A stretch of 64,000 nt of DNA from IMG/VR virus record IMGVR_UViG_3300003771_000090, positions 1 through 64,000 of that record; one strand, written 5' to 3'. The notes under the pieces were generated by a model. That model ran no database searches and was not told where the DNA came from. It was given only the letters and a program-made list of their open reading frames with translations. Each line of letters begins with the position of its first letter. The first letter of the stretch is position 1. Shown piece by piece: positions 34,742-42,311 of this stretch. This DNA comes from a virus. The position numbers and the translations under genes are program-made.

Positions 34742-35386
34742 ATGTCTCAACATGACATGGACATTGCCAACCAGTCTGGGGCCAGCTTCCGCGCTGACCT
34801 GAATCTGGCGTTGCAGGCGCTGGCTGGCAACAGTTCTGGCACGTCTGCCCCAACGGCGACGTTCCCGTATCAATTCTGGGCGGACTCCAGTGCAGGCGTT
34901 CTGAAGATGCGCAATGCAGCGAACACCGCGTGGATCTCGCTCGGTCTGCTCGGCGTCGCCAACCTTGGGCACATCCTTCCCGGCGCGATCGTTTATCACG
35001 GGAAGAACGCCGCGCCGGCAGGCTACCTGAAGTGCAACGGTGGCGCAGTCTCCAGGGCGACATATTCTGACCTTTTCGCTGAGATTGGCATTACGTTCGG
35101 CGCGGGCGACGGTTCTACCACGTTCAACGTTCCGGAACTGAGAGGCGAGTTCATCCGGGTGTGGGACGACAGTCGAGGCATCGACGCCGGGCGCACGTTT
35201 GGTAGCGCGCAGGCTGACGATTTCAAATCTCACTTTCACAACTGGGGTGCGAATAACTTGACTCAAACGTCTGTGGGCGCTGGTATGCCCGGGTTTAGTG
35301 GAACGCCGGCTGGTCAAACTAGTTCCACCGGAGGCACGGAAACCCGTCCCCGAAATATCGCGTTGCTGGCCTGCATCAAGTACTAG
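34742..35386 (+). CDS. Tail fibre with phage collar domain
   Basis: A 214-residue protein. A short N-terminal attachment region (DMDIANQSGASFRADLNLAL) precedes a Tail_Collar domain (GYLKCNGGAVSRATYSDLF and FNVPELRGEFIRVWDDSRGI) and a terminal RPRNIALLACIKY segment. The terminal parts are closely similar to those of the fibre at 62283-63617 in prophage B. Confidence 0.85.
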   Translation: MSQHDMDIANQSGASFRADLNLALQALAGNSSGTSAPTATFPYQFWADSSAGVLKMRNAANTAWISLGLLGVANLGHILPGAIVYHGKNAAPAGYLKCNGGAVSRATYSDLFAEIGITFGAGDGSTTFNVPELRGEFIRVWDDSRGIDAGRTFGSAQADDFKSHFHNWGANNLTQTSVGAGMPGFSGTPAGQTSSTGGTETRPRNIALLACIKY

Positions 35387-35395
35387 AGGGATCCC

Positions 35396-35998
35396 ATGGA
35401 CATCTACAACTACCACCCATTGACAGGTGAATATCTGGGCACCGGTCGTGCGGACGACAACCCGCTGGAGCCGGACAACCCGATTGTGAGCGGTTGGGCG
35501 ACAAAGCTGGCACCTCCGGACGCGTCAACTGGGAGGGTAGCGGTCTACCGGACGCCGTCCGGGATCGCACCGCAGAACTGGCCGGACGGCGCATGGACGT
35601 TGGTGCCTGACTATCGCAGCACGCCTCTGTTCCGTACGGCAGACGGCTCGGCATTCGAGTTGGGGCCGGAATACAACGGTATCGGCGACCTGCTGCCGTT
35701 CCTGACGGACGAGCCGCGCCCGTCCCCTGCTCACGTCTGGCAGAACGACGAATGGGCGCTTGACCAAGCACTGGAGACCTCGCAGCTGACGGCGGCTGCC
35801 GGGGCGAAGCGTGACGCGCTGCTCGTAGAAGCCGATGCGGAAATGCAGCCGCTGATCGATAGCTTCTTCCTCGGCGAGAACACGCCGGGGGAAGACGTCA
35901 AGCGCATTGCGCTGAGTCAATACCGTAAGGCGTTGCGCGCGATCACGTCGCAGCCCGGATTCCCGCGCACCATCAACTGGCCGGTGAAGCCGGCGTAA
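35396..35998 (+). CDS. Tail fibre assembly chaperone (Tfa-like)
   Basis: A 200-residue protein starting IYNYHPLTGEYLGTGRADDN, the characteristic opening of Tfa-like chaperones that fold and cap fibre tips. The C-terminal helix region contains RKALRAITSQPGFPRTINWP, another family hallmark. It directly follows the fibre gene. Confidence 0.88.
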   Translation: MDIYNYHPLTGEYLGTGRADDNPLEPDNPIVSGWATKLAPPDASTGRVAVYRTPSGIAPQNWPDGAWTLVPDYRSTPLFRTADGSAFELGPEYNGIGDLLPFLTDEPRPSPAHVWQNDEWALDQALETSQLTAAAGAKRDALLVEADAEMQPLIDSFFLGENTPGEDVKRIALSQYRKALRAITSQPGFPRTINWPVKPA

Positions 35999-36021
35999 CC
36001 GCCAGTCGCAGTGCTCCCAAC

Positions 36022-36045
36022 GGCCGCCTTAGAGCGGCCTTTTTT
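36022..36045 (+). terminator. Terminator after the fibre chaperone
   Basis: GGCCGC/GCGGCC forms a 6-base stem with a 6-base loop followed by TTTTTT. It ends the main tail operon transcript before the adhesin cluster. Confidence 0.8.
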
Positions 36046-36062
36046 AATTCTGGAGTTTGCAA

Positions 36063-36476
36063 ATGGCATCGAACTTGAAGTACTCGGCTGCTCTGAAGAA
36101 CGCCCAACAGAACGCGATCACGTCAACCCTTGGTGCGAATGCGGTACTCGATCTCTATAGCGGGTCGCAGCCGGCGAGCCCAGACACTGCCGTCTCCTCG
36201 CAGGTACTGTTGGCGTCCCTGACCTGTAACGCGACGTTCGCGCCGGCGGCCTCGGGTGGCGTGCTCACTCTTAACGCCATCTCCAACGGAACCGGCACGG
36301 CTGGCGCTGGCGCTGGCACCGTCGCCACCTGGTATCGGCTCCGCACGTCCGGCGGAACGGCCCATATCGACGGTACCGTCGGTATCTCAGGCGCCGACCT
36401 GAACATCAACAACACCAACATCGCGACCGGGCAGACGGTCAGCGTGACATCCAGCACCTACACCAACGCCAACTAA
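36063..36476 (+). CDS. Small structural protein upstream of the Gly-rich adhesin
   Basis: A 137-residue Ser/Thr/Ala-rich beta protein (LKYSAALKNAQQNAITSTLG, then NGTGTAGAGAGTVATWYRLR), with GGAG before the ATG. Similar proteins precede glycine-rich tail proteins in related phages. Possibly a fibre-associated virion protein. Confidence 0.65.
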   Translation: MASNLKYSAALKNAQQNAITSTLGANAVLDLYSGSQPASPDTAVSSQVLLASLTCNATFAPAASGGVLTLNAISNGTGTAGAGAGTVATWYRLRTSGGTAHIDGTVGISGADLNINNTNIATGQTVSVTSSTYTNAN

Positions 36477-36488
36477 AGGTAGTCCATC

Positions 36489-38075
36489 GTGCCGACTATC
36501 GTCTTAACTAGCGGCACCTCTTGGACAGTCCCGCCGGACTGGACCAACATCAACACCGTGCGCTCGCACGGGGCAGGCGGTGGGGGCGGAGGCGCCAACG
36601 GTGCCAGCGGCCACGCCGGCGGCGGCGGTGGCGGCGGCGCCTTCTCGGAGATCGCCAACCTGGCGCTAACGCCGGGGCAGGCCGTCACCTACCAGATCGG
36701 CGCCGGCGGCGCGGGCGGGGCGGCGGCCGACGGTAACGGCGGCACCGGCGGCGATACCTGGTTCAACGGCACCACGCTCGCGGGCGCGTCCTGTAGCGCT
36801 AAGGGCGGATCCGGCGGATCCGGCGGTGCTGCGGGTGCGGCAGGCGCGGGCGGCACCACGGCCGGGGTCGGCACGACCAAATTTGCAGGTGGCGCGGGCG
36901 GCTCGGCGGTCACCAGCCCGTCGGGGGCCGGTGCAGGTGGCGGCGGCGCCGGTGGGCCGAATGGCGCCGGGCTAGCGGGCGCCGGCATCAGTAGTACGAA
37001 CGGCGGAGCTGGCGGAGCTGGGAATAATGGCAGCGGCGGCGCGGGCGGTACGGCCAGCGCGAATGCTGGGGCAGTTGGCGCTGCCAACGTCAACGGCGGT
37101 GGGGGTGGCGCTGGCGGCGGGGCGGGCACGCCGGAAACCGGCGGCGCGGGGGGTGCGCCAGGCGGAGGCGGCGGCGGGGCTGGGGGAGCTTCTGGTAATA
37201 ACCAGGGCGGAAAGGGCGGTGATGGGCAGATTGTCATCACATATACCGCCGCATCAGGAAGCACTGGCACTGCGGCATCCACGCAGACGACGAACTCTGG
37301 CGCCTCATCGGGATCGGTGAGCATCGCCGGAACGGCTTCGTCGGCTCAGCGCGGTAACGCAGCGGCGGACTCCGGATCCGTCGGAGTTGCCGGCGCGGGC
37401 GCGGCGGCAGAGTCGAACGACGTAGGCTCGGCAGCAGGCGCGGTTGGCATTGCAGGCGCAGGCGCCGTCACCGAGAACAAGGACGCAGCCTCGGGCGGCG
37501 GATCAGTGGCGGTTTCTGGCTCTGCGGCCGCCACGCAATTAGCGCAGGGAGCAGCTTCCAGCGGGGCAGTAGTGGCGTCGGGCGCCTCGGCGATCGCGCA
37601 GCGGCCGAACACTGGCATCGCATCTGGGGCCGCCGCAACTTCTGGCACTGGGGCCGCCGCTCAGTCACCGAATGCGGCGAACACTACAGGGGCGATCGGA
37701 AACGTATCGCAAGGCAGCGCAGCCAGTACTCAGGCTAGGAACGTCGCCTCAGCATCCGGTGGCGTTTCAGTTTCCGGGGCGGCCGGCGCAGTCCAGGCGA
37801 GAGGCGCGGCATCGGCAGTGGCGGCAAGTTCCGTCTCTGGTGTAGCCGCGAGCAGCCAGCAAGCAGACATAGCAAGCGCGACTGGTCGCGTCGACGGCGG
37901 TATCGAGCCCGATCCCATCGTTATCACCGTCTTCGCAGAAACGCGCGCCATCTCCGTCCTGTCCGAGATTCGGTCGGTATCCATGACCGCCGAGGCCCGG
38001 CTCGTCAGCATCCAAGCGGAATCGTGCGTGGCAATCGTTGGCCACGAACTCCGCGTCTTGGAGATCCCATCATGA
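36489..38075 (+). CDS. Glycine/alanine-rich putative tail adhesin
   Basis: A 528-residue protein with a GTG start. Residues 1-35 form a strand-rich cap (TSGTSWTVPPDWTNINTVRS). Residues 35-255 are a mesh of glycine-rich tracts such as GGGGGG and GGAGGAGG, typical of polyglycine-II sandwich adhesins and glycine-rich phage proteins; the cap ends QIVITYTA. Residues 260-470 are degenerate Ala/Ser/Gly repeats of about 18 residues (G-S-V-x-V-A-G-A-G-A-A type). The ending is an ordinary beta sheet. A receptor-binding role is inferred. Confidence 0.75.
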   Translation: MPTIVLTSGTSWTVPPDWTNINTVRSHGAGGGGGGANGASGHAGGGGGGGAFSEIANLALTPGQAVTYQIGAGGAGGAAADGNGGTGGDTWFNGTTLAGASCSAKGGSGGSGGAAGAAGAGGTTAGVGTTKFAGGAGGSAVTSPSGAGAGGGGAGGPNGAGLAGAGISSTNGGAGGAGNNGSGGAGGTASANAGAVGAANVNGGGGGAGGGAGTPETGGAGGAPGGGGGGAGGASGNNQGGKGGDGQIVITYTAASGSTGTAASTQTTNSGASSGSVSIAGTASSAQRGNAAADSGSVGVAGAGAAAESNDVGSAAGAVGIAGAGAVTENKDAASGGGSVAVSGSAAATQLAQGAASSGAVVASGASAIAQRPNTGIASGAAATSGTGAAAQSPNAANTTGAIGNVSQGSAASTQARNVASASGGVSVSGAAGAVQARGAASAVAASSVSGVAASSQQADIASATGRVDGGIEPDPIVITVFAETRAISVLSEIRSVSMTAEARLVSIQAESCVAIVGHELRVLEIPS

Positions 38076-38359
38076 CCGCTGCATTCCCGCCGAAAGACCC
38101 GGCCGCCGTGCTCGATTACGCGTTCGACTGGTCGGCGTGGCTGGCCGAAGGGGAGACGATCACGGGCACGCCAGTGATCGCGGCAGCTGGCCTGACCATC
38201 AATCCTGAAGGTAAGCAGACCTCCGTGCAGGCCGGAAAGGTCGTCTTCTGGTTGGGTAGCGGTATCGCGGAGACCTTCTATGACGTGTCCTGCCAGATCA
38301 CTACATCCAGCGGCCGAACGGATCGACGAACCGCCCAGTTGCGCGTCGCCGCGCGCTGA
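38072..38359 (+). CDS. Ig-like/beta-sandwich small phage protein
   Basis: A 95-residue protein with alternating hydrophobic strands (AFDWSAWLAEGETITG and YDVSCQITTSSGRTDRRTAQL), the pattern of short phage beta-sandwich proteins that follow fibre genes. ATGA-coupled to the adhesin; a terminator follows. Confidence 0.65.
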   Translation: MTAAFPPKDPAAVLDYAFDWSAWLAEGETITGTPVIAAAGLTINPEGKQTSVQAGKVVFWLGSGIAETFYDVSCQITTSSGRTDRRTAQLRVAAR

Positions 38360-38363
38360 TTCC

Positions 38364-38387
38364 AGCCACCTTCGGGTGGCTTTTTTA
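38364..38387 (+). terminator. Terminator before the lysis cassette
   Basis: AGCCACC-TTCG-GGTGGCT, a stem capped by a UUCG tetraloop and followed by TTTTTA, lies between the adhesin cluster and the holin gene. Confidence 0.85.
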
Positions 38388-38401
38388 TTGGAGCAGGTCC
38401 C

Positions 38402-38647
38402 ATGCAACTCATCGAAGACTGGAAGAAGCAATTCCCCAAGCTCTGGAGCGTGCGTCTCTCGCTGCTGGCCGGCGTGATGTCGAGCGCGGAAGCGGGCCTT
38501 GAGCTGTATTTCACTGGCCGTCCGGCACTGGTGTCCCTGGCTGCAGCACTCGTGTCGTTCGGTGCGGCATTCGCCCGCGTTGTTTCGCAGCCGGACCTGC
38601 AGGCCATCCTGCAGGAGATCCAGGACGCACGGAAGTCTGACGAATGA
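38402..38647 (+). CDS. Holin
   Basis: An 81-residue protein. Two hydrophobic segments (LSLLAGVMSSAEAGLELYF and ALVSLAAALVSFGAAFARVV) and a charged C-terminal tail match small class II-type holins (DUF7940-like). It would form membrane pores at lysis and immediately precedes the lysozyme gene with a four-base overlap. Confidence 0.75.
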   Translation: MQLIEDWKKQFPKLWSVRLSLLAGVMSSAEAGLELYFTGRPALVSLAAALVSFGAAFARVVSQPDLQAILQEIQDARKSDE

Positions 38648-39123
38648 AGCCAGCGGCCAAGCGAACCCTGCAGGCGTCCGTCGGCGCCAGCGCTGCGGCT
38701 CTCCTGCTGTCGTACGTCCCGAAGTTCGAAGGTGTTGTGCTACGCGGCTACAAGGACCCGATCGGCATCGTGACGGCATGCGCCGGCCATACCAAGACCG
38801 CCGTGCTGGGCCGCCCTTACACACCAGGCGAATGCTCGTCGCTGCTCGATAGCGACCTGGTTGAGCATGCAGACGGCGTGCTGGCCTGCACACCGGGGCT
38901 GAAGGGCCAGACCTACCGGCTCGCTGCAGCGACGAGCTTCGCGTTCAACGTGGGGGTGGCGGCCTACTGCAAGTCGTCCATGGCCCGAAAGTTCAATGCC
39001 GGCGACTACGCCGGCGCGTGCGCCGAGTTCTCGCGGTGGGTCTACGCCGGCGGCCGGCAGTTGCCAGGCCTGGTGAAGCGTCGGGAGACTGAGCGCGCTA
39101 TGTGCGAGGGGAGGATCTCATGA
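38644..39123 (+). CDS. Endolysin, GH24 lysozyme with N-terminal anchor
   Basis: A 159-residue T4/P22-type muramidase. Candidate catalytic triad Glu29 (FEG), Asp38 (YKDP) and Thr44 (GIVTACAGHT). Residues 10-25 (ASVGASAAALLLSYV) form a weakly hydrophobic signal-anchor-release-like segment, suggesting Sec export and membrane tethering until the membrane is de-energised. Coupled to holin and Rz. Confidence 0.88.
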   Translation: MKPAAKRTLQASVGASAAALLLSYVPKFEGVVLRGYKDPIGIVTACAGHTKTAVLGRPYTPGECSSLLDSDLVEHADGVLACTPGLKGQTYRLAAATSFAFNVGVAAYCKSSMARKFNAGDYAGACAEFSRWVYAGGRQLPGLVKRRETERAMCEGRIS

Positions 39124-39548
39124 ATCCATTGGCCAGGATCGGGGCGGGCGTAGTAGCCGCCGCGCTCGCCGTGGCGCTGCTGGTTGCCGGGGTGCTCGTC
39201 TGGCGCAAGGACGTGTACCAACGTGGCTTCAGTGCCGGACAGGCGGAGATCAAGGCCGCCATCGACGCGCGCAACAAGGAAGTGGCTCGGCTGAACAAGC
39301 AGCTCGTGGACAAAGACCAGGAAGTCATCGCGGCCAAAGAGGAGGACCGCGAAAAGATCGTCACCATCTACCGGACCATCCGGGAACAAGTGGAGCCCCA
39401 AATTGTTGAAAAGCCCGTGTTTCGTGATTGCCGCGTTGGCTCTGGCGTCCTGCGCAGCCTCGTCGCCGCCGCCGAGGGCAGAGTGCCAACCGATCCCGGC
39501 CAGCCTGCGGAAGCCGCCTCCGGAAAAGCTCCCGGCGCCAGCCGATGA
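39120..39548 (+). CDS. Rz: Inner-membrane spanin (Rz)
   Basis: A 142-residue type II membrane protein: one N-terminal helix (about 8-28) and a periplasmic coiled coil (EIKAAIDARNKEVARLNKQL). It ends past the start of an embedded outer-membrane spanin in another frame. ATGA-coupled to the lysozyme. Confidence 0.85.
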   Translation: MNPLARIGAGVVAAALAVALLVAGVLVWRKDVYQRGFSAGQAEIKAAIDARNKEVARLNKQLVDKDQEVIAAKEEDREKIVTIYRTIREQVEPQIVEKPVFRDCRVGSGVLRSLVAAAEGRVPTDPGQPAEAASGKAPGASR

Positions 39549-39672
39549 CAGCATGGGGGCGGTGGTCCGCGCGTACGTCGCGGCGGCCGAGATCTATCAC
39601 AACTTCCGTCGCGACTGGGTTGCACTGGACTCCGCGATCACAGCCAGGGAGGGCTGCTATGCAGGGGAATGA
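39403..39672 (+). CDS. Rz1: Outer-membrane spanin lipoprotein (Rz1), overlapping Rz
   Basis: A TTG-started ORF in a shifted frame inside the Rz end. Signal sequence and lipobox (IAALALASC) and a Pro-rich mature N-terminus (SSPPPRAE, RKPPPEKLPAPAD) are the Rz1 hallmarks. At 89 residues it is longer than classic Rz1. With Rz it fuses the two membranes at lysis. Confidence 0.82.
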   Translation: MLKSPCFVIAALALASCAASSPPPRAECQPIPASLRKPPPEKLPAPADDSMGAVVRAYVAAAEIYHNFRRDWVALDSAITAREGCYAGE

Positions 39673-39961
39673 GCATCTGCCAGTGCGAATGGAGAGACCC
39701 ACGATCCCGTTCTGGGGGCTGCTGGTGGCGCTGGTAGCCACCATGGCCGCCTACTTCGGCCAGCGGGAGGCCACGAACTCGGCGCTGATCGAGATCAAGA
39801 CCGAGATGGTGGCCATGAAGAAGACCATTGAGCGGATGGAGTCTGACCGCTACACGGCCGCCGATGCCAGAAGGGACTTTGCCTGGCGTGACGAGCGGGC
39901 GGCGGAGCAGGGAAAGCGGCTGGCGGACATCGAGCAGGAGGTGAGGGCGCGCCGTCGGTAG
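39659..39961 (+). CDS. Small membrane protein with coiled coil after the lysis genes
   Basis: A 100-residue protein. TM helix at about residues 17-34 (IPFWGLLVALVATMAAYF), then a charged coiled coil (VAMKKTIERMESDRYTAADA). It overlaps Rz1. Could act in lysis control or as a virion-associated protein; role unknown. Confidence 0.6.
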   Translation: MQGNEHLPVRMERPTIPFWGLLVALVATMAAYFGQREATNSALIEIKTEMVAMKKTIERMESDRYTAADARRDFAWRDERAAEQGKRLADIEQEVRARRR

Positions 39962-39964
39962 CCA

Positions 39965-40345
39965 TCAGCTACGCTCTTCGTATTTAACCGGGTCGGGCAG
40001 TGGCACGGGCTTGTACGTCGTGCAGCCCTTGTTGTAAGCAGCCAGCTCGAGATCGTAGGTGCGGCGATACGCGCTATCGATGGCGGCGGAGTGCGCCATC
40101 GAGTTTCCGATTCCAAGGTCGCCGAAGGCCGCCAGGATGTCCCGGCCGTCAAACTGATTTTCCTTGTTGGCCTGCTGCATGAAGCCGATCACCTTCGCCT
40201 TCTCCAGGTCAATCTCGCGGCAGCTGAGGTTCTGGCGCTCGAAATCGGTAAGGGCGGGCTGGGTGCCGAAATTCTTGGTGGCGCAGCCGGACAAGCCAGC
40301 GGCGGTCAATGCAACGGCGCACAGGGCGGCGAAGGTCAGCTTCAC
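39965..40345 (-). CDS. Lipoprotein, possible lysogenic-conversion gene
   Basis: A GTG start with GGAGA upstream gives a 126-residue protein with signal peptide and lipobox (AALTAAGLSGC at about residues 11-21) and Cys-containing mature part. It reads against the lysis genes at the right edge of the prophage, the usual place of lysogen-expressed surface genes. Function in superinfection exclusion is possible but unproven. Confidence 0.65.
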   Translation of the reverse strand: MKLTFAALCAVALTAAGLSGCATKNFGTQPALTDFERQNLSCREIDLEKAKVIGFMQQANKENQFDGRDILAAFGDLGIGNSMAHSAAIDSAYRRTYDLELAAYNKGCTTYKPVPLPDPVKYEERS

Positions 40346-40450
40346 GGTGGTTCTCCGGAGTCGGCCAGGTGGCCAACGGGATTGTATCCACGGCGCCGAT
40401 GCTCGGACAGTCACCCCGAGGAGGGAGGCAGAGGCGTCTGCCACGCCGGC

Positions 40451-40481
40451 AAAAAAAAAGCCACGGCCGGGTGGTCGTGGC
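40451..40481 (-). terminator. Terminator for the LexA-box gene
   Basis: On the minus strand, GCCACG/CGTGGC with a 10-base loop is followed by nine T residues. It lies downstream of the gene at 40568-40954. Confidence 0.75.
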
Positions 40482-40567
40482 GCGAAGTGAATGAACGAAG
40501 TAGTGCCGGTTTCCCAGCGGGGCAGAGGATGGCACGCTGCGGGCGGCGGCGCCATCACCCGAACGGG

Positions 40568-40954
40568 TCAATCCTTGCGCGGCAGGGTGGCCCGGACCTT
40601 TTCCAGTACCCGCCGGTGCTTGTCCTCCGCCTCTTCCCATGTCTCCGATTCAAAGGACTTGCTTAGGCAGCCGCTGATCGTCGTCAGGAACATGGGCGGC
40701 TTGTCGTCCTTCAGGCTGGCCCAGCCCGAGAAGTAGGTCCAGACGTCGACAGCGTAAGCCGGCAGGATGTCTTTGATCTGCCAGGCCTTGCCCTCGCAGC
40801 ACTGCCACATGGAATGCTCGGTGTAGTCGTAGCACCGGACCGGCCGGCCGGCGTCGTCCAGGGTGTAGTAGCGGTCGTAGTCCGGGAGGATCGGGTTGAC
40901 AGGCAGACCGCCTGGCGGGACGGGTGGGCGAGGCTTGGGAGCAAGGCGCGGCAT
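40568..40954 (-). CDS. Hypothetical protein under an SOS box
   Basis: A 128-residue protein: a Pro-rich N-terminus (APKPRPPVPPGGLP), then an alpha/beta domain with YTLDDAGRPVRCYDYTEHSM and EAEDKHRRVLEKVRA. It has its own terminator, and a LexA box only 12 bases before its start codon. A DNA-damage-induced prophage gene acting near excision or induction is a reasonable guess. The family is not recognised. Confidence 0.65.
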   Translation of the reverse strand: MPRLAPKPRPPVPPGGLPVNPILPDYDRYYTLDDAGRPVRCYDYTEHSMWQCCEGKAWQIKDILPAYAVDVWTYFSGWASLKDDKPPMFLTTISGCLSKSFESETWEEAEDKHRRVLEKVRATLPRKD

Positions 40955-40965
40955 GGCGAAGTGAA

Positions 40966-40985
40966 TACTGTATGGACATACAGTA
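40966..40985. promoter_or_regulatory. LexA (SOS) box
   Basis: TACTGTATGGACATACAGTA contains CTGT-N8-ACAG and is a 9-base perfect inverted repeat about a GA centre, essentially the E. coli-type consensus used in beta- and gamma-proteobacteria. It stands 12 bases upstream of the gene at 40568-40954. Confidence 0.88.
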
Positions 40986-41071
40986 TATCGCTGCCGGTGA
41001 TTCCTGGACTCTTCCGAGCGGTTACGCCCGTATTACGCCGTTGTGCGCTACAGGCAATATTTACGCGGTTG

Positions 41072-41094
41072 TTCGAGTCCCCTCCCTCGCACCA
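41072..41094 (+). other. Attachment-site core: 3' end of a leucine-type tRNA gene
   Basis: TTCGAGTCCCCTCCCTCGCACCA reads as T-loop, 3' T-stem, acceptor strand CCCTCGC, discriminator A and CCA. The sequence upstream (GCGGTTG) does not pair as a T-stem and no full tRNA body is present, so this is a duplicated 3' end left by integration. GCGAGGG acceptor pairing suits tRNA-Leu. It lies between the two prophages, 185 bases before the second integrase. Confidence 0.75.
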
Positions 41095-41101
41095 ATCCAC
41101 C

Positions 41102-41127
41102 TATAAGTTGCGTAATCGCAACTTATA
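41102..41127. repeat. Perfect inverted repeat beside the att core
   Basis: TATAAGTTGCG-TAAT-CGCAACTTATA is an 11-base perfect palindrome with a four-base centre. It begins eight bases after the attachment core and before the integrase gene. It could bind Xis/Int accessory factors or terminate tRNA transcription; no T tract follows. Confidence 0.6.
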
Positions 41128-41279
41128 CACTCCGCGCCATTCAGTGGCACTACACGCCGCGAAGCCAAGCCCAGCAAAGGCTGGCGGATGTTTTGCGTGC
41201 TTGACCTCGGCCGAGGCGCGCCACTTCCTGGCACTATAGAATCACCCCGCGCTCCCCATTTTTTCCCCACGGATTCCCC

Positions 41280-42287
41280 ATGGCATCCTTTCAGAAAGTG
41301 GCGAAGGGCTGGCGAGTGCAGATTGCTATCAAGGGTCAGCGCGATAGCCGAATTTTTCCGAACAAGTTGCTGGCCACCGAGTGGGCGGCCCACCGCGAGG
41401 CCGATCTTCGCTCCATCGACAACCGCCAGGGCAGCAAAACCCACACCATCGGCGACGTCCTCGACGACTATCAACGCAAGATCAGCCCGACCAAGCGCGG
41501 CGCCCGGTGGGAAAAGCTCCGCCTGGACCTCATTGGCCGCAAGGAGGTTGAGGGCAGTCGCTTCCGCGACATCCTTCTGGTCAATCTGCGGCCCGCCCAC
41601 ATCGCCGCCTGGCGCGATGCCAGACTGCGCGATGGCGTGGCCGGGTCGTCTGTGTCCCGCGAGATGTCCCTGCTGTCGCACGCCCTGCAGGTGGCGCGCA
41701 CCGAATGGGGCTGGCTGGTGACGGATCCGATGAAAGAGGTGCGCCGGCCGCCCGACAATCCGCCGCGTGAGCGCCTGGTCCCCCAGGCGGAGATCGAGGC
41801 GGTACTTATCGCCCTCGGGTACATAGAAGGCATGCCGGTCGTGCGGGCGTCCCAGCGCGTTGCCGTGGCGTTCCTGTTTGCGCTGGAGACGGCCATGCGG
41901 TCAGGCGAGATCCTTGGCCTGACCAGCTTCACAGTGGATTTTGAGCGACGGGTGGCGCGGCTGCCGCTGACCAAGAACGGCCTGGCGCGGGAGGTGCCGT
42001 TGTCGACTCGCGCCATCGAGCTGCTGCGGATGCTGCCGGCGGTGAACGAAGGGGCGCCGCTGTTCAGCCTGGTGCCGGCCAGCCGCGACGCGCTGTTCCG
42101 CAAGGCCAGAAACAAGGCCTGCATCGCGGACCTGACGTTCCACGACACGCGGCACGAAGCCATCACGCGCCTGGCGAAGAAACTGCAGCCGCTGGATCTG
42201 GCCCGGATGACGGGCCATACCAACTTGCAGGAGCTGATGACTTACTACAACGAGTCGGCGTCCAGCATCGCGCAGCGCCTGGGCTGA
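41280..42287 (+). CDS. int: Tyrosine recombinase integrase of prophage B
   Basis: A 335-residue protein homologous over its full length to the first integrase. The catalytic motifs ETAMRSGEILGL (Arg), HDTRHEA (His, Arg), GHTN (His) and MTYYNES (Tyr) are intact. Differences concentrate in the N-terminal arm-binding part, as expected for phages with different arm sites but the same core. It starts 185 bases after the tRNA-like attachment core. Confidence 0.95.
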   Translation: MASFQKVAKGWRVQIAIKGQRDSRIFPNKLLATEWAAHREADLRSIDNRQGSKTHTIGDVLDDYQRKISPTKRGARWEKLRLDLIGRKEVEGSRFRDILLVNLRPAHIAAWRDARLRDGVAGSSVSREMSLLSHALQVARTEWGWLVTDPMKEVRRPPDNPPRERLVPQAEIEAVLIALGYIEGMPVVRASQRVAVAFLFALETAMRSGEILGLTSFTVDFERRVARLPLTKNGLAREVPLSTRAIELLRMLPAVNEGAPLFSLVPASRDALFRKARNKACIADLTFHDTRHEAITRLAKKLQPLDLARMTGHTNLQELMTYYNESASSIAQRLG

Positions 42288-42311
42288 CGCTGCGAACGAT
42301 GAAACATGTGG

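Larger units (their letters stand above)
1..41094. mobile_element. Prophage A, lambda/HK97-type siphophage (left att outside window)
   Basis: The region runs from an integrase at base 1 through regulatory, replication, packaging, head, tail and lysis modules and ends at a tRNA 3'-end copy at 41072-41094. The order terminase, portal, protease, HK97 capsid, connectors, tail tube, G/GT, long tape measure, J-like tip is that of non-contractile long-tailed phages. Every expected module is present and no key gene is visibly broken, so the prophage looks complete and possibly inducible. Its left attachment site must lie upstream of base 1. Confidence 0.93.

Noticed and set aside
33851-35416. 521-codon minus-strand ORF opposite J and fibre genes
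   Set aside because: Shadow frame; the J-like and collar proteins on the plus strand explain the coding signal.
36689-37324. Proline/alanine-rich minus-strand ORF
   Set aside because: Exact mirror of the glycine-rich adhesin; Pro runs are antisense of Gly runs.
41040-41094. Complete tRNA gene
   Set aside because: Only the 3' end is present; the upstream bases do not form T-stem, anticodon or D arms.
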